Source: Bacteroidaceae bacterium (GTDB taxonomy: Bacteria; Bacteroidota; Bacteroidia; Bacteroidales; Bacteroidaceae). Taken from it: a stretch of 62,762 nt of DNA. Every line of letters begins with the position of its first letter. Position 1 is the stretch's first letter. This document shows positions 8,510 through 17,279 of the stretch, piece by piece. The stretch spans positions 1-62,762 of the forward strand of contig CABIXF010000003.1 of NCBI GenBank assembly GCA_902362595.1, written 5' to 3'. A program made the position numbers and the translations under genes. The notes beneath the pieces are model-generated. The model did no database searches. It was not told the origin of the DNA and saw only the letters and a program-made list of their open reading frames with translations.

Positions 8510-9295
8510 TTAAAGTTTAAGGCAGTTTGCTTTTGTTTCCTTTCTGGATGGAGAGAGGGAAATGGCACGCTCCACGGTCTGTTTGTCTACCACCTTCTGA
8601 TACTCCCATCGGTTCTTGTCAGTCATGACAAGGCCGAGGTATTCAGGATGAATCTCGTCATAGCGGAGCTTCTGCTGCCTTTCCCATTCCTTCATGTCAC
8701 CCTTGATAAGCCTGAATCCCTGCTGCTCCTTCAGGTCAATGCCGACTGAAACCTTCTCGCCGCCCACATTCAGCTCAACCGGTTTTCCCTCCCGTACCTG
8801 CTGCTTCTGCTGCATACCCAGTTCAATGTCGTTTACCTTCTCCATGTCCTTCAGACGCTGCTCCAGCTTGATGTCTGTAACACGTCTGTGAATGACGGAT
8901 TTCGTTTCCGGATCAAGCTGGAGATACTGCTGAGTCTTTTCACCGTTTACGTTGACCGCCTTCTGTATTACCTCACCTCTGGCCAGGCGTTCAGCCTCCT
9001 GCTGAGTGAGATTGAGAACCTTGTTGCGTTCCCGGTCCAGTTCGGCACGTACCGGATAAGCTATAAGAGCCGGAGCACCGTTCTTGTCTGTAGTCATCTG
9101 TAGCTTCATCGGCATGGTAATGATGCTGCCGTTCCTTGCGTTGATGGATACCTGCATGATGGGAGTCACTTCACCTGCCATCAGCTTCTCCTTCACTTCC
9201 ATGGGTAAGCTGTCCGCTTTTTCACGGTCGATACCCAGTATTGCCAGTTTCTCGTATGGCAATAAATCGGACTGATTTCTGTTGTGCATTTCCAT
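8510..9295 (-). CDS. DUF4099/DUF3945-domain protein
   Basis: This 261-residue protein has a DUF4099-like N-terminus (LLPYEKLAILGIDREKADSL, then LMAGEVTPIMQVSI) and a DUF3945-like middle (LNLTQQEAERLARGEVIQK). The C-terminal region is rich in charged residues. It is the first gene of the minus-strand operon running to 1864, and starts 50 bp downstream of a minus-strand TACATTTG box (9346-9353). Proteins of this type are common in Bacteroidales conjugative elements, and their biochemical role is not established. Confidence 0.75.
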   Translation of the reverse strand: MEMHNRNQSDLLPYEKLAILGIDREKADSLPMEVKEKLMAGEVTPIMQVSINARNGSIITMPMKLQMTTDKNGAPALIAYPVRAELDRERNKVLNLTQQEAERLARGEVIQKAVNVNGEKTQQYLQLDPETKSVIHRRVTDIKLEQRLKDMEKVNDIELGMQQKQQVREGKPVELNVGGEKVSVGIDLKEQQGFRLIKGDMKEWERQQKLRYDEIHPEYLGLVMTDKNRWEYQKVVDKQTVERAISLSPSRKETKANCLKL

Positions 9296-9314
9296 ATTAC
9301 TGTAATTAAGCTGT

Positions 9315-9322
9315 TATATTTG
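9315..9322 (+). promoter_or_regulatory. -7 box of the glucosaminidase/envelope genes
   Basis: TATATTTG fits the Bacteroides -7 consensus TAnnTTTG, 57 bp before the chosen start at 9379. No clear -33 TTTG is found 19-21 bp upstream. A 6-bp palindrome follows directly (9322-9335), so the promoter may be controlled. Confidence 0.5.
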
Positions 9323-9335
9323 CGGTTCTAACCGC
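9322..9335. promoter_or_regulatory. Palindrome between divergent promoters
   Basis: GCGGTT-CT-AACCGC is a perfect 6-bp inverted repeat with a 2-bp spacer. It lies between the plus-strand -7 box (9315-9322) and the minus-strand -7 box (9346-9353). This is a good place for an operator that controls both the DNA-processing operon and the envelope block. The regulator is not identified. Confidence 0.45.
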
Positions 9336-9345
9336 CTGAATGCCA

Positions 9346-9353
9346 CAAATGTA
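9346..9353 (-). promoter_or_regulatory. -7 box of the minus-strand processing operon
   Basis: Read on the minus strand this is TACATTTG, a perfect TAnnTTTG box, 50 bp before the ATG at 9295. The same octamer occurs upstream of traA (32590-32597, minus) and the gene at 32836. Confidence 0.55.
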
Positions 9354-9378
9354 TTTACGGCAATCCCCTGAAAAAGAA

Positions 9379-10014
9379 ATGCGCAACACTATTCTGATTT
9401 CACTGCTTCTGATGCTACTGCCGGTAAGCGTATCGGCACAGTTCTATACGATAACCAGAGATTCGGAAATTCTGCCTACAGAAAGACGAAAAGAGTCTTA
9501 TAACCGTGCAGCAAAGGATGTTACAGAAGGGAAAAAGAATAAGATGATGGTAAAAGATACCCTGATTGTCGGGCCGGACAATCAGAAAAAATTGGAAAAT
9601 ATCAGCCGGAATAGTGACAGGAATGCATCCCTAAAAACAGAACTGCAAAAGAAAACAGATGATATTACTAAATCAGAAAATCATCTTCCTGAACTTACCA
9701 TCCCCAACCTTTATAAAGAAATCATTAGAAACGGAATCCTATATCCCAAAATCGTATTGGCTCAGGCTATACTGGAAACCGGATGGTTCCGTTCATCGGT
9801 ATGTCGAAATAAGCATAATCTTTTCGGACTTACCAATCCACGTACAGGGAAATACTATGAATTCAATCATTGGACGGAAAGTGTTCGGGCTTATTATACA
9901 AAAGTTCAATACAAATATAAAGGTGGTAACTATTTGCTTTGGCTTGATGAGATCGGTTATGCGGAAGATAAGGATTACATTACTACTCTTACAGATGTAA
10001 TAATGATATTATAG
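9379..10014 (+). CDS. Secreted glucosaminidase (peptidoglycan hydrolase)
   Basis: The start at 9379 gives a clean signal peptide (MRNTILISLLLMLLPVSVSAQ) and 211 residues. An earlier ATG at 9340 would add a polar leader. The C-terminal 110 residues carry the GH73/LYZ2-type glucosaminidase pattern: LYKEIIRNGILYPKIVLAQA, then ILETGWFRS with the catalytic Glu in LETGW, then NLFGLT and ESVRAYYTKVQ. It would cut peptidoglycan in the periplasm. Conjugative elements need a wall hydrolase for channel assembly (VirB1-like role) and no other candidate is present. It leads the plus-strand envelope block. Confidence 0.85.
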   Translation: MRNTILISLLLMLLPVSVSAQFYTITRDSEILPTERRKESYNRAAKDVTEGKKNKMMVKDTLIVGPDNQKKLENISRNSDRNASLKTELQKKTDDITKSENHLPELTIPNLYKEIIRNGILYPKIVLAQAILETGWFRSSVCRNKHNLFGLTNPRTGKYYEFNHWTESVRAYYTKVQYKYKGGNYLLWLDEIGYAEDKDYITTLTDVIMIL

Positions 10015-10146
10015 ATTAAAACTCAGCATTATCTATTTACTCTTGTTGAAAGTAAGGCAAAGTATAAAGTATACGGAGAAACCTTGTATTTTCAAATAGT
10101 TTTTGCTATTTTAGAGGGGAATATCATACATATGAGTAAATAAGCT

Positions 10147-11955
10147 ATGCGTATAAAATTTTTTATTGTTGCGATATTACTTTCACTTATCGTCACCTTT
10201 GCAAAGGCTACAGGACAATCGGGTGATGTGATTCGTCTGGAAGGAGAAGAATGGGTTTTGATGGCAAAGCCGATAGGATACGACTCCCTGCTATGCAGGC
10301 GGATGGGAGATTTTCTTCCGGAAAATGTCAGTCGGTCCACTGGCAATTATAGCGGATATACCGCTTTCTGGGAGGTGCGTGACGGGTATCTTTGCCTGCA
10401 ACGGGTAGAGGCGGATGTCTATGAAGAGGTCGGCAAGAAGAAATCTACACGGGTGTATGAGGTGAAGGACTTGCAGCCGATTTTTGCGGCCTATTGTCGG
10501 GCGGGGACGATTCAAGCCCGCTGGTTCAGTGGGGAACTTCGGGCCGGAAAAGGTGATTTGGTGAGATACGTGCATGACGGTTTCGACCGTAACATGGAAA
10601 CGGAGCAGGTACTGACCGTCCGGAACGGTAAAGTGCTGGAAACGCAGACTTATCATAATTACCGGAGAGCCGGACTGAATCTGGCAAAGGCATATGGGGA
10701 GATTGTGCGTCGGTTTCCTTGGGAGCGGTTTCCTGAATACCGTGGAGAACGGTTCCTTTTTTCGCTAAGTGATTTTCAGACGACGGAGGACGGTCACTTC
10801 GTAGACTGTGACGTACGTTTCATTTTTCTGCGTACTTCGCGAAAAATGATAAACGACGGAAATCACCCGCTGGCTCTTGCCCTCAAAGAAACACTGAAAT
10901 CCATTTATCCATGGGAGGTGCTTTTTATCAACGGGAAGTACACTATGGAATATCGGAGTTTTACTATGCCTTTGAGGGGGGATATAACGCATAATAAGGG
11001 TGATTCTGCAAAATACACGATTGTGGGTCGGGTGTATGGTGAATCTGTCCGTCAACGTCCTCCTTATGATGTAGTACATGATGTACTGGTAGGCTCCAAT
11101 TTGAGCATAGCTGAACAACCGTTTCAAGGATGGCTGACAGATTCTACCGGCTGCTTCCGGATAAAGGGACTGGAGACCGGAACTTATCATCTGAAAGCGG
11201 AATATGTGGGACCGGCTCCTTGTGATACGGTAATAACTCTCCCTTCGCAGCATAATGACACGCTGCGTATGGTGCTTCCTTTATGGTATGATTATATTTT
11301 GAAATATGACTGTTCGCCGGAGTTGTCGAAAGAAAACATCCTCAATGGACATCCCAAGTTGCGTCTGGTAATACCGGAAAAGCATGAACAGAAAATCCGA
11401 ACACACTTTTTCTGGAAAAAGTACGGCGTGGGTTATGACGTTTTTTATCCATTGAAGAAAGATGGAACACTGGACTGTTATCTAGGTGTTCCCAATCATC
11501 TGCTGACGGCTTATAATCAGGTGGTTTTTGATTATCTGGATAAGAAGTTTGGCACTTCATGGCGCAAGGAGGCTCCGAAAGGAATATTTGGTCTGGATAA
11601 ATCTTTAGATGAATTTCGTGACTATAAATGGTTTATTAAAACCTTACATAAGGAAAGCAAATATCCGGTAAAGTTGCTGAGCAAGGGAAAAGAGTGTCTG
11701 CTTCGCATTGAATATGCAGTGGACAGTAACGGATATATCGTGCAACCGAAAATCATTTCTTGCAGCAACCGCTCGTTTCGGAAAGCAGCATTGGACACTT
11801 TTAAAAAAGTGATGAATGTCCCTACTTTATTGAAGGCAGGTAAAGATACACTTGTAATTCAATATAAACTGGACTCTTCTACTATTGTTAATCCGGAAGC
11901 TGATGTGCTGGTTATCGGCTATACATCGTGGGATAAACCAGTGCTGATGAAATAG
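10147..11955 (+). CDS. Secreted protein with CarboxypepD-regulatory-like and TonB C-terminal-like domains
   Basis: This 602-residue protein has a signal peptide (about 1-23). A large unrecognised N-terminal region follows. Around 325-375 is a beta-sandwich stretch (TGCFRIKGLETGTYHLKAEY) of the carboxypeptidase-regulatory type. The C-terminal domain (about 520-585, LLRIEYAVDSNGYIVQPKII ... FRKAALDTFK) matches the TonB C-terminal fold. There is no transmembrane anchor beyond the signal, so it is not an ordinary TonB. It lies 132 bp after the glucosaminidase gene and heads a run of related envelope proteins. The target is unknown. Confidence 0.7.
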   Translation: MRIKFFIVAILLSLIVTFAKATGQSGDVIRLEGEEWVLMAKPIGYDSLLCRRMGDFLPENVSRSTGNYSGYTAFWEVRDGYLCLQRVEADVYEEVGKKKSTRVYEVKDLQPIFAAYCRAGTIQARWFSGELRAGKGDLVRYVHDGFDRNMETEQVLTVRNGKVLETQTYHNYRRAGLNLAKAYGEIVRRFPWERFPEYRGERFLFSLSDFQTTEDGHFVDCDVRFIFLRTSRKMINDGNHPLALALKETLKSIYPWEVLFINGKYTMEYRSFTMPLRGDITHNKGDSAKYTIVGRVYGESVRQRPPYDVVHDVLVGSNLSIAEQPFQGWLTDSTGCFRIKGLETGTYHLKAEYVGPAPCDTVITLPSQHNDTLRMVLPLWYDYILKYDCSPELSKENILNGHPKLRLVIPEKHEQKIRTHFFWKKYGVGYDVFYPLKKDGTLDCYLGVPNHLLTAYNQVVFDYLDKKFGTSWRKEAPKGIFGLDKSLDEFRDYKWFIKTLHKESKYPVKLLSKGKECLLRIEYAVDSNGYIVQPKIISCSNRSFRKAALDTFKKVMNVPTLLKAGKDTLVIQYKLDSSTIVNPEADVLVIGYTSWDKPVLMK

Positions 11956-11986
11956 ATATTTTTAATCAAAATAGAATGTGTAGGAC

Positions 11987-12457
11987 ATGAAAAGCAAATA
12001 TATTTATTTCGTGACGATAATGGCAATATGCGGACTGGGATGCAATCGCACGGCATCAAAAAAACAGGTTGTACAGATTGGACCTGCCGATGCACAATGC
12101 CTGAACTGTGATACGTTAGGGACTACTGTGCGGATGAATATGATACAGAACCATTATCCGCTTGATACGAAGAATGTGTATTCTATCCTATTGAATCCTA
12201 AGCGTAAGTCGCTGATTTTTGGTGGTGACTGGACATTGCAGAAATGGGAAAACGGCTCGTGGATAGGTGCAAAGATGAATGGAATGTATGGCTTTGGAGA
12301 TGTAGGTATGCAGTTAAACTTTGCTCCTGATTATTATTGTTTTAGTTATCCTGTCAGTTGCTATGGAATTACATCCGGAAAATATCGGATTATTCAATCA
12401 TTTCATGACGGGAGGGAAGAAATTACAGTAAGTGCCGAGTTCTGGATAGACAAATAA
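11987..12457 (+). CDS. Lipoprotein with one Ig-like domain
   Basis: This 156-residue lipoprotein has the lipobox ICGLGC (Cys about 19). A single Ig-like domain follows, marked by NHYPLDTKNVYSILLNPKRK, FGGDWTLQKWENGSW and SGKYRIIQSFHDGREE...AEFWI. The same pattern occurs in the three lipoprotein genes that follow, so this is the smallest member of a tandem paralogous family. It starts 31 bp after the 602-residue gene. A periplasmic or outer-membrane position is expected, function unknown. Confidence 0.75.
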   Translation: MKSKYIYFVTIMAICGLGCNRTASKKQVVQIGPADAQCLNCDTLGTTVRMNMIQNHYPLDTKNVYSILLNPKRKSLIFGGDWTLQKWENGSWIGAKMNGMYGFGDVGMQLNFAPDYYCFSYPVSCYGITSGKYRIIQSFHDGREEITVSAEFWIDK

Positions 12458-12491
12458 CGGAAAATTGTTTCACGGAAAAATCGATAATACA

Positions 12492-13841
12492 ATGAGAAGA
12501 AAAGGACTATATTTACCGGCTTGCGTTTTCTTGCTGATGGTAGGCTGCATCAGTAATGCGGAACAAAAGAAAGCGGAAGCCTCAGAAGTCGTACCTTATG
12601 TGCCTGTTCCTAACCAGGCTGAAGGTCATAAAGTTATTGATGCCTTGAGTAAGGCTTACGGTGATGATCCGAACAGCATCGGAGATTTTATCGGGAGTCC
12701 CCGTTGTCCGGATTTTCTAGAGGGACATTATTTTGACGGAAACACACTGGTCCTTCAGGTACGGGGTGATACGCTGCGGGCACGGAAGATACTGGAAGAG
12801 GTGTCGAGAAGCAAGGCTTTCCGTATCGAAATGATGACCGACAGTATTTTCTCAGAAAAACAGCTTAAAGATTTATTGGATGAACTGAACAGACGGTATA
12901 ATGCTTTGCCGGAAGGTAAATTGAAAGCTAATATGATGATGTGGGGAAGTACGCTCCATTTCATTGAAGTGACCTTTATCCGTAACACTCCGGAAGCCCG
13001 TGCGGAATTCCGCAGGTTGCTGATGGATTCGCCTGCCATTCGTTTTTCTGGTCCGGAAGAGCCCGTTCGGAATAATGTCACTGGTGTGTCCGAAGCGCAC
13101 GGTATTTGCCTGTATCCGGAATACACTGTTTATGCTGATACGGCTTCCACTGCTTCATTCATTCTCATGAACGGAAGTAATGAGGCGATTACTTGTGGAG
13201 AGCATTATTTCATTACTTACGAAGGGAAAGATGGTCAATGGTATGAACTGCCTATTAATACATTTGCAGTGGATATTGCCTATTATGTTACTCCTGGTTC
13301 ATCACGTCAGTTTGTTGCGAGATTGTATCCAGAAGTCAATGGGAATGCATCGGGACGCTACCGATTCTTCTATGAGGTGTCTTTGGAGTCAAGAGAAAAT
13401 ATCCGGATGATGGCAGAATTTCGTCTGACGGACAATTACGAGAAAGCCAAACGGGCTGAAAAAACTCCGATACCAAAAACGACAGTAAAGAATTATGTGG
13501 AGGCTCCAAAGGAAGATGAGCAAACAGTTTATCAGGTAGTGGAGGAGATGCCAGAGTTTCCCGGTGGTATGCCTGCTTTAATGGAGTTTATCCGGAAAAA
13601 CCTGCGGCATGACAAGGCTGAAAAGAATGAGCGTGTCATCATTCAAATAGTAGTAGATAAGAAGGGAAATGCCACTAACCCTGTGGTGTTGCGGAGTACA
13701 AATCCGGCGTTGGATGAAGAAGCCTTACGCATCGTTAGTCTGATGCCGAAATGGAAACCGGGCAGACAAGCCGGGAAGAACCGGAACGTACAGTTTGTTT
13801 TTCCTGTTGCATTTAAACCTTCTGTGCAGAATACGAATTAA
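12492..13841 (+). CDS. Lipoprotein with Ig-like and TonB C-terminal domains
   Basis: The start at 12492 (MRRKGLYLPACVFLLMVGC) gives a proper lipoprotein signal. The frame can be extended to 12465 but that start lacks a signal. The middle has an Ig-like domain (YPEYTVYADTASTASFILMN ... SGRYRFFYEVSL). A Pro/Lys linker follows, then a TonB C-terminal domain with MPEFPGGMPALMEFIRKNL, RVIIQIVVDKKGN, LDEEALRIVSLMPKWKPGRQ and a final beta strand. The domain is usual in TonB and in BlaR1-like fusions, but here it is tethered by a lipid, not a transmembrane helix. Confidence 0.8.
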   Translation: MRRKGLYLPACVFLLMVGCISNAEQKKAEASEVVPYVPVPNQAEGHKVIDALSKAYGDDPNSIGDFIGSPRCPDFLEGHYFDGNTLVLQVRGDTLRARKILEEVSRSKAFRIEMMTDSIFSEKQLKDLLDELNRRYNALPEGKLKANMMMWGSTLHFIEVTFIRNTPEARAEFRRLLMDSPAIRFSGPEEPVRNNVTGVSEAHGICLYPEYTVYADTASTASFILMNGSNEAITCGEHYFITYEGKDGQWYELPINTFAVDIAYYVTPGSSRQFVARLYPEVNGNASGRYRFFYEVSLESRENIRMMAEFRLTDNYEKAKRAEKTPIPKTTVKNYVEAPKEDEQTVYQVVEEMPEFPGGMPALMEFIRKNLRHDKAEKNERVIIQIVVDKKGNATNPVVLRSTNPALDEEALRIVSLMPKWKPGRQAGKNRNVQFVFPVAFKPSVQNTN

Positions 13842-13855
13842 ATTGAGTGTGAATA

Positions 13856-14908
13856 ATGAACAGAAACAGATTTTTAGCTTGTTTTTTCTTATGGGGCATT
13901 CTGGTAGCAAATGGATTGCTGGCAGGTTGTATGGAAACCCATCATCAGTCGAATACATCAACTGATAAGAATACGCATTTGGCGTCAGACGATTTGATTG
14001 ATATATCGGCAGAATATGATTATTATCCGTTGAAGACGACGAAAGTGGTGCTTCAAGTGACTAACCATTCTAAGGATATTTGTGGAGGCCGGCAAGCATA
14101 TACTTTGGAATATTATGATGAGGACCAGAATATGTGGGAAGCCTTGCCGGTAGATACGGTTCCGGATACTCCCTTGCTCATTCCATCTGGATATAAAGGC
14201 GTGTGCCAGCTTGTTCCTTTGGATATTACTGGTTTAAAAAAACGGGTGGGTAAATACCGTATTGGTAAATGTTTTGTTAATAGTGTGAAGAAGCATTATG
14301 CGTTTTTTGAATTGGTAGATTCCAAGGGAGTGTTGGAGTTACGCAGACGAATCGATGACTATAATAGAAAAGGTGCAAACGATAAGACTGATACAGTAGC
14401 ACAAAATATTCTTATGACTTATACTCAGGGCGATACTATTTTTGTAATGTTGATGAATAACGACCTCCGGTTTCAGGAAATGTTTCGTCGTAAAGTATTA
14501 AGTTATTCGTCTGTAAGTCACGGTGCTTTTCGAGGAGATATACCGTTGATTCAAGCTACTTATAGCGATACGTTGCAGATACGGATGAGGACAGAGCATC
14601 AATCTTATCCGGTTGGGACGGAAACAGTATCGGTGACGTTGACCAATCATAGTAAGAGGACTCTTTTTTTCGGCGAGGATTATGGAGTGGTCCGTAAAGA
14701 GGGCAACCAATGGATTCTTTTGAATGGTAACAATTCTTGGTTAGATATTGGAATTGGGGTTCCCTCGGGTAAGGATTACCATTTTGATGCGTGTCTTTAC
14801 CCTATCTTTAATGAAAATTGTCCGGGTATTTATAAGGTATTTAAGGAGATTTCTTTTATTGGCGGGCAAAAGAAATGGTTGATGTCGGCAGAATTTGAGA
14901 TTAAATAA
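13856..14908 (+). CDS. Lipoprotein with two Ig-like domains
   Basis: This 350-residue lipoprotein has the lipobox LLAGC (Cys about 24). It carries two copies of the Ig-like module, AEYDYYPLKTTKVVLQVTNH near residue 45 and EHQSYPVGTETVSVTLTNHS near 240. Each copy ends in a GKYRIGKC- or GIYKVFKE-type strand. It lacks the TonB domain of its two flanking relatives and lies 14 bp after the previous gene. It shares its domain plan with the N-terminal two-thirds of the next protein, which points to gene duplication with gain or loss of the TonB part. Confidence 0.75.
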   Translation: MNRNRFLACFFLWGILVANGLLAGCMETHHQSNTSTDKNTHLASDDLIDISAEYDYYPLKTTKVVLQVTNHSKDICGGRQAYTLEYYDEDQNMWEALPVDTVPDTPLLIPSGYKGVCQLVPLDITGLKKRVGKYRIGKCFVNSVKKHYAFFELVDSKGVLELRRRIDDYNRKGANDKTDTVAQNILMTYTQGDTIFVMLMNNDLRFQEMFRRKVLSYSSVSHGAFRGDIPLIQATYSDTLQIRMRTEHQSYPVGTETVSVTLTNHSKRTLFFGEDYGVVRKEGNQWILLNGNNSWLDIGIGVPSGKDYHFDACLYPIFNENCPGIYKVFKEISFIGGQKKWLMSAEFEIK

Positions 14909-14971
14909 TGCGTTAAATACCCTTTTATTCTTATTAGGTGAACAGGGAAATAGAATTTTATTGTATAGCGT

Positions 14972-16558
14972 ATGAAAACAAATGCACTTTTTCAATTGTT
15001 TGTGGCGGTGGCTTGCATGATGTGTACCGGCTGTACGGGCAAGCGAAAAGCACAATCGGATGTTGCTTTGGTAAAGGAGACTCCTCCGGCAGTACAGAGT
15101 CCGGAAGTAACGGATGACACACTTGCAGTAGAGGAACCGGATACGGAAACTTCGACAGACAATCTGCCTCGACCGGTGGCGATGGTGCTGGAACCGGTGG
15201 CACGGGATATTCCTGTTGGCCGTCCTCTTTCTGCAGATTCGCTTTCCATGCGTACGGAATATGATTATTATCCTGTAGCGACTTCCAAGGTCAAGGTCTT
15301 CATTACCAATCGTGCAAATCAGAAATATGACAGTGGGGAAAGGTATAGTCTGGTATATTACAACGAAGCACTAAAGCAATGGGAACCTCAGCCGACCAAT
15401 CCGATAATCAACGATGTATTGTGGGTGTTTACGCCCGATTACCCTACGCACCGGCAGACCATTCAGTTTTATACGGACAAGAACCGTCCCGGCAGGTATC
15501 GCATTTACAAATCATTCAACCGGAATACACGTACGGCATACGCTGAGTTTGAACTCGTATCAAAGGCCCAGCATCAGAAATTGCTTGACAAAATTAACTG
15601 GTATGGAGAGAAGCATCCCAAGGACCGTGTCATAGAAAACCTGAATACTTGGGGATTCCAGGACAATGACACATTGTATATGTCGTGTATGGTGAACTCG
15701 GAGGCATTGCAGAAAGAGTTCCGGCAGAAGGTGCTGAATTATGCGGCAATCGTGGTGAACGATGGAAAAGAGGATGTGGTTACTTATTTCACCCAACCGA
15801 TGTGTACGGATACTTTCGGCATCAAGATGTACACGGAGAAAGCGGTGTATCCGCTGAATACAGAATCCGTAGCGGTGAGAATCGTGAACCGGAGCGGACG
15901 GAGTATCTCAATGGGGTCGCCGTACCAGGTACTTCGGAAAGAAGGTGAAAAATGGCTGTCTTTGCCTGGAGCAACGGTTTGGACACTTGAAGAACGTTTT
16001 CTTCCATCCAATAAAATCTATCCCTTTTCAGCCAGTTTGTATCCGTCACTTCATGTGCTTACGCCCGGCATCTATCGTGTGGTGAAGGAAATGGATATTG
16101 GGGATAATTATCGCGACTGGTATTTTGCTGCGGAGTTTCGGATTGGCAACGAGGTGGAAGAGCGGGACGCAGCGGACAAGGAGCCTTCTTCAAAGCCTTT
16201 GCAGGAAGTTGTAGAGGAAAAGGATATGGATATTGCGTATGACGTGGTAGAGGAGATGCCGGAGTTTCCTGGAGGTATGTCGGCTTTGATGGATTTTATT
16301 CGGAAGAACCTGAACTATGACAAGTCGCTTGTGCCTGAAACAGTTGTAATTCCTCGGGTCATCGTGCAGTTTGTGATAGATGAAGAAGGAAACATTATTC
16401 ATCCAGTGGTGCTGCGGGGACTTAATCTGGAGTTGGACGAAGAAGCCCTTCGTGTAGTGAGACTGATGCCGAAATGGAAACCGGGTCGGCAGAGTGGAAA
16501 ACCTCAGAAAGTGAGGTATGCCATTCCTGTTTATTTTTCCTCGTACACAACAAACTGA
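14972..16558 (+). CDS. Lipoprotein with two Ig-like domains and a TonB C-terminal domain
   Basis: This 528-residue lipoprotein has the lipobox MCTGC (Cys about 17). A Pro/Thr/Glu-rich spacer follows, then two Ig-like modules (TEYDYYPVATSKVKVFITNR near 91; EKAVYPLNTESVAVRIVNRS near 289). The TonB C-terminal domain has MPEFPGGMSALMDFIRKNL and LDEEALRVVRLMPKWKPGRQ, about 430-525. It is the fullest version of the family in this block. The block is convergent with traX. What the lipid-anchored TonB domain contacts (TonB boxes of transporters, ExbBD, or neither) cannot be told from sequence. Confidence 0.8.
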   Translation: MKTNALFQLFVAVACMMCTGCTGKRKAQSDVALVKETPPAVQSPEVTDDTLAVEEPDTETSTDNLPRPVAMVLEPVARDIPVGRPLSADSLSMRTEYDYYPVATSKVKVFITNRANQKYDSGERYSLVYYNEALKQWEPQPTNPIINDVLWVFTPDYPTHRQTIQFYTDKNRPGRYRIYKSFNRNTRTAYAEFELVSKAQHQKLLDKINWYGEKHPKDRVIENLNTWGFQDNDTLYMSCMVNSEALQKEFRQKVLNYAAIVVNDGKEDVVTYFTQPMCTDTFGIKMYTEKAVYPLNTESVAVRIVNRSGRSISMGSPYQVLRKEGEKWLSLPGATVWTLEERFLPSNKIYPFSASLYPSLHVLTPGIYRVVKEMDIGDNYRDWYFAAEFRIGNEVEERDAADKEPSSKPLQEVVEEKDMDIAYDVVEEMPEFPGGMSALMDFIRKNLNYDKSLVPETVVIPRVIVQFVIDEEGNIIHPVVLRGLNLELDEEALRVVRLMPKWKPGRQSGKPQKVRYAIPVYFSSYTTN

Positions 16559-16578
16559 AAGTTATTAAATATATGTTA

Positions 16579-17268
16579 TTAGTATTTCATATAGAGATTG
16601 ATTAGCAAAATATGAATTGGGTAAAAAGCATAGAGACCATATTTGGCTATGCTTCCCTGTACAAACCCTCTTGTACCATTATACAGATATAGAATCATGC
16701 AGGCCATTATAGCACCAATTATCCCGTAGTGCATCATCAAAACAAATGTGCAAAAAAATTGCATACCTCTACTATATGGGAAAGAGTGACCATATACATT
16801 AAAAAGATAAAATATAACGATAACAATAATCCCTCTCCATTCATAATCCACTCCAAGCCAAGAAGCGAGTCCGGCCATGCCAATTGTCCAAAAGAATCCC
16901 AGTACCAGACTACGTTGCAGAAGATTTTCAAGAACCATAAGCGTGGCCACACCCAAAGCCAGTGTAAACATCACATTATGTGTCCTGTCAGCACCATTCA
17001 GCAGATACCAGGGTATTTCACTGATTACGGCAAAGCCCAGCAGGGTAAAGAAATACCTGTACCTGCTTCTGGTATGAATAAACCCTTCCGCTATCAGGAA
17101 GGCAAATACAGGAAAAGCGATGCGCCCTACACAGCGCATCGTTTCGTATAATACGGTACCATGCTCCATCAGATAGAGAGCAATATGGTCTATCACCATG
17201 GAAATCAAAGCAATGACTTTCAGCGCACTGCCGCTAAGTCCGAATGCCGGTTTTAAGGTCAGATTCAT
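16579..17268 (-). CDS. traX: TraX-family membrane protein
   Basis: This 229-residue polytopic protein has about seven hydrophobic helices and the TraX signature near the start (SGSALKVIALISMVIDHIAL), followed by MRCVGRIAFPVFAFLIAEGF. In the F plasmid TraX N-acetylates pilin. Homologues occur in many conjugative elements and in chromosomes. Here it is the last gene of the minus-strand transfer run, 11 bp after the coupling-protein gene, and ends facing the lipoprotein block. TraE would be the candidate substrate, by inference only. Confidence 0.85.
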   Translation of the reverse strand: MNLTLKPAFGLSGSALKVIALISMVIDHIALYLMEHGTVLYETMRCVGRIAFPVFAFLIAEGFIHTRSRYRYFFTLLGFAVISEIPWYLLNGADRTHNVMFTLALGVATLMVLENLLQRSLVLGFFWTIGMAGLASWLGVDYEWRGIIVIVIFYLFNVYGHSFPYSRGMQFFCTFVLMMHYGIIGAIMACMILYLYNGTRGFVQGSIAKYGLYAFYPIHILLINLYMKY

Positions 17269-17279
17269 AGGCTATATGT

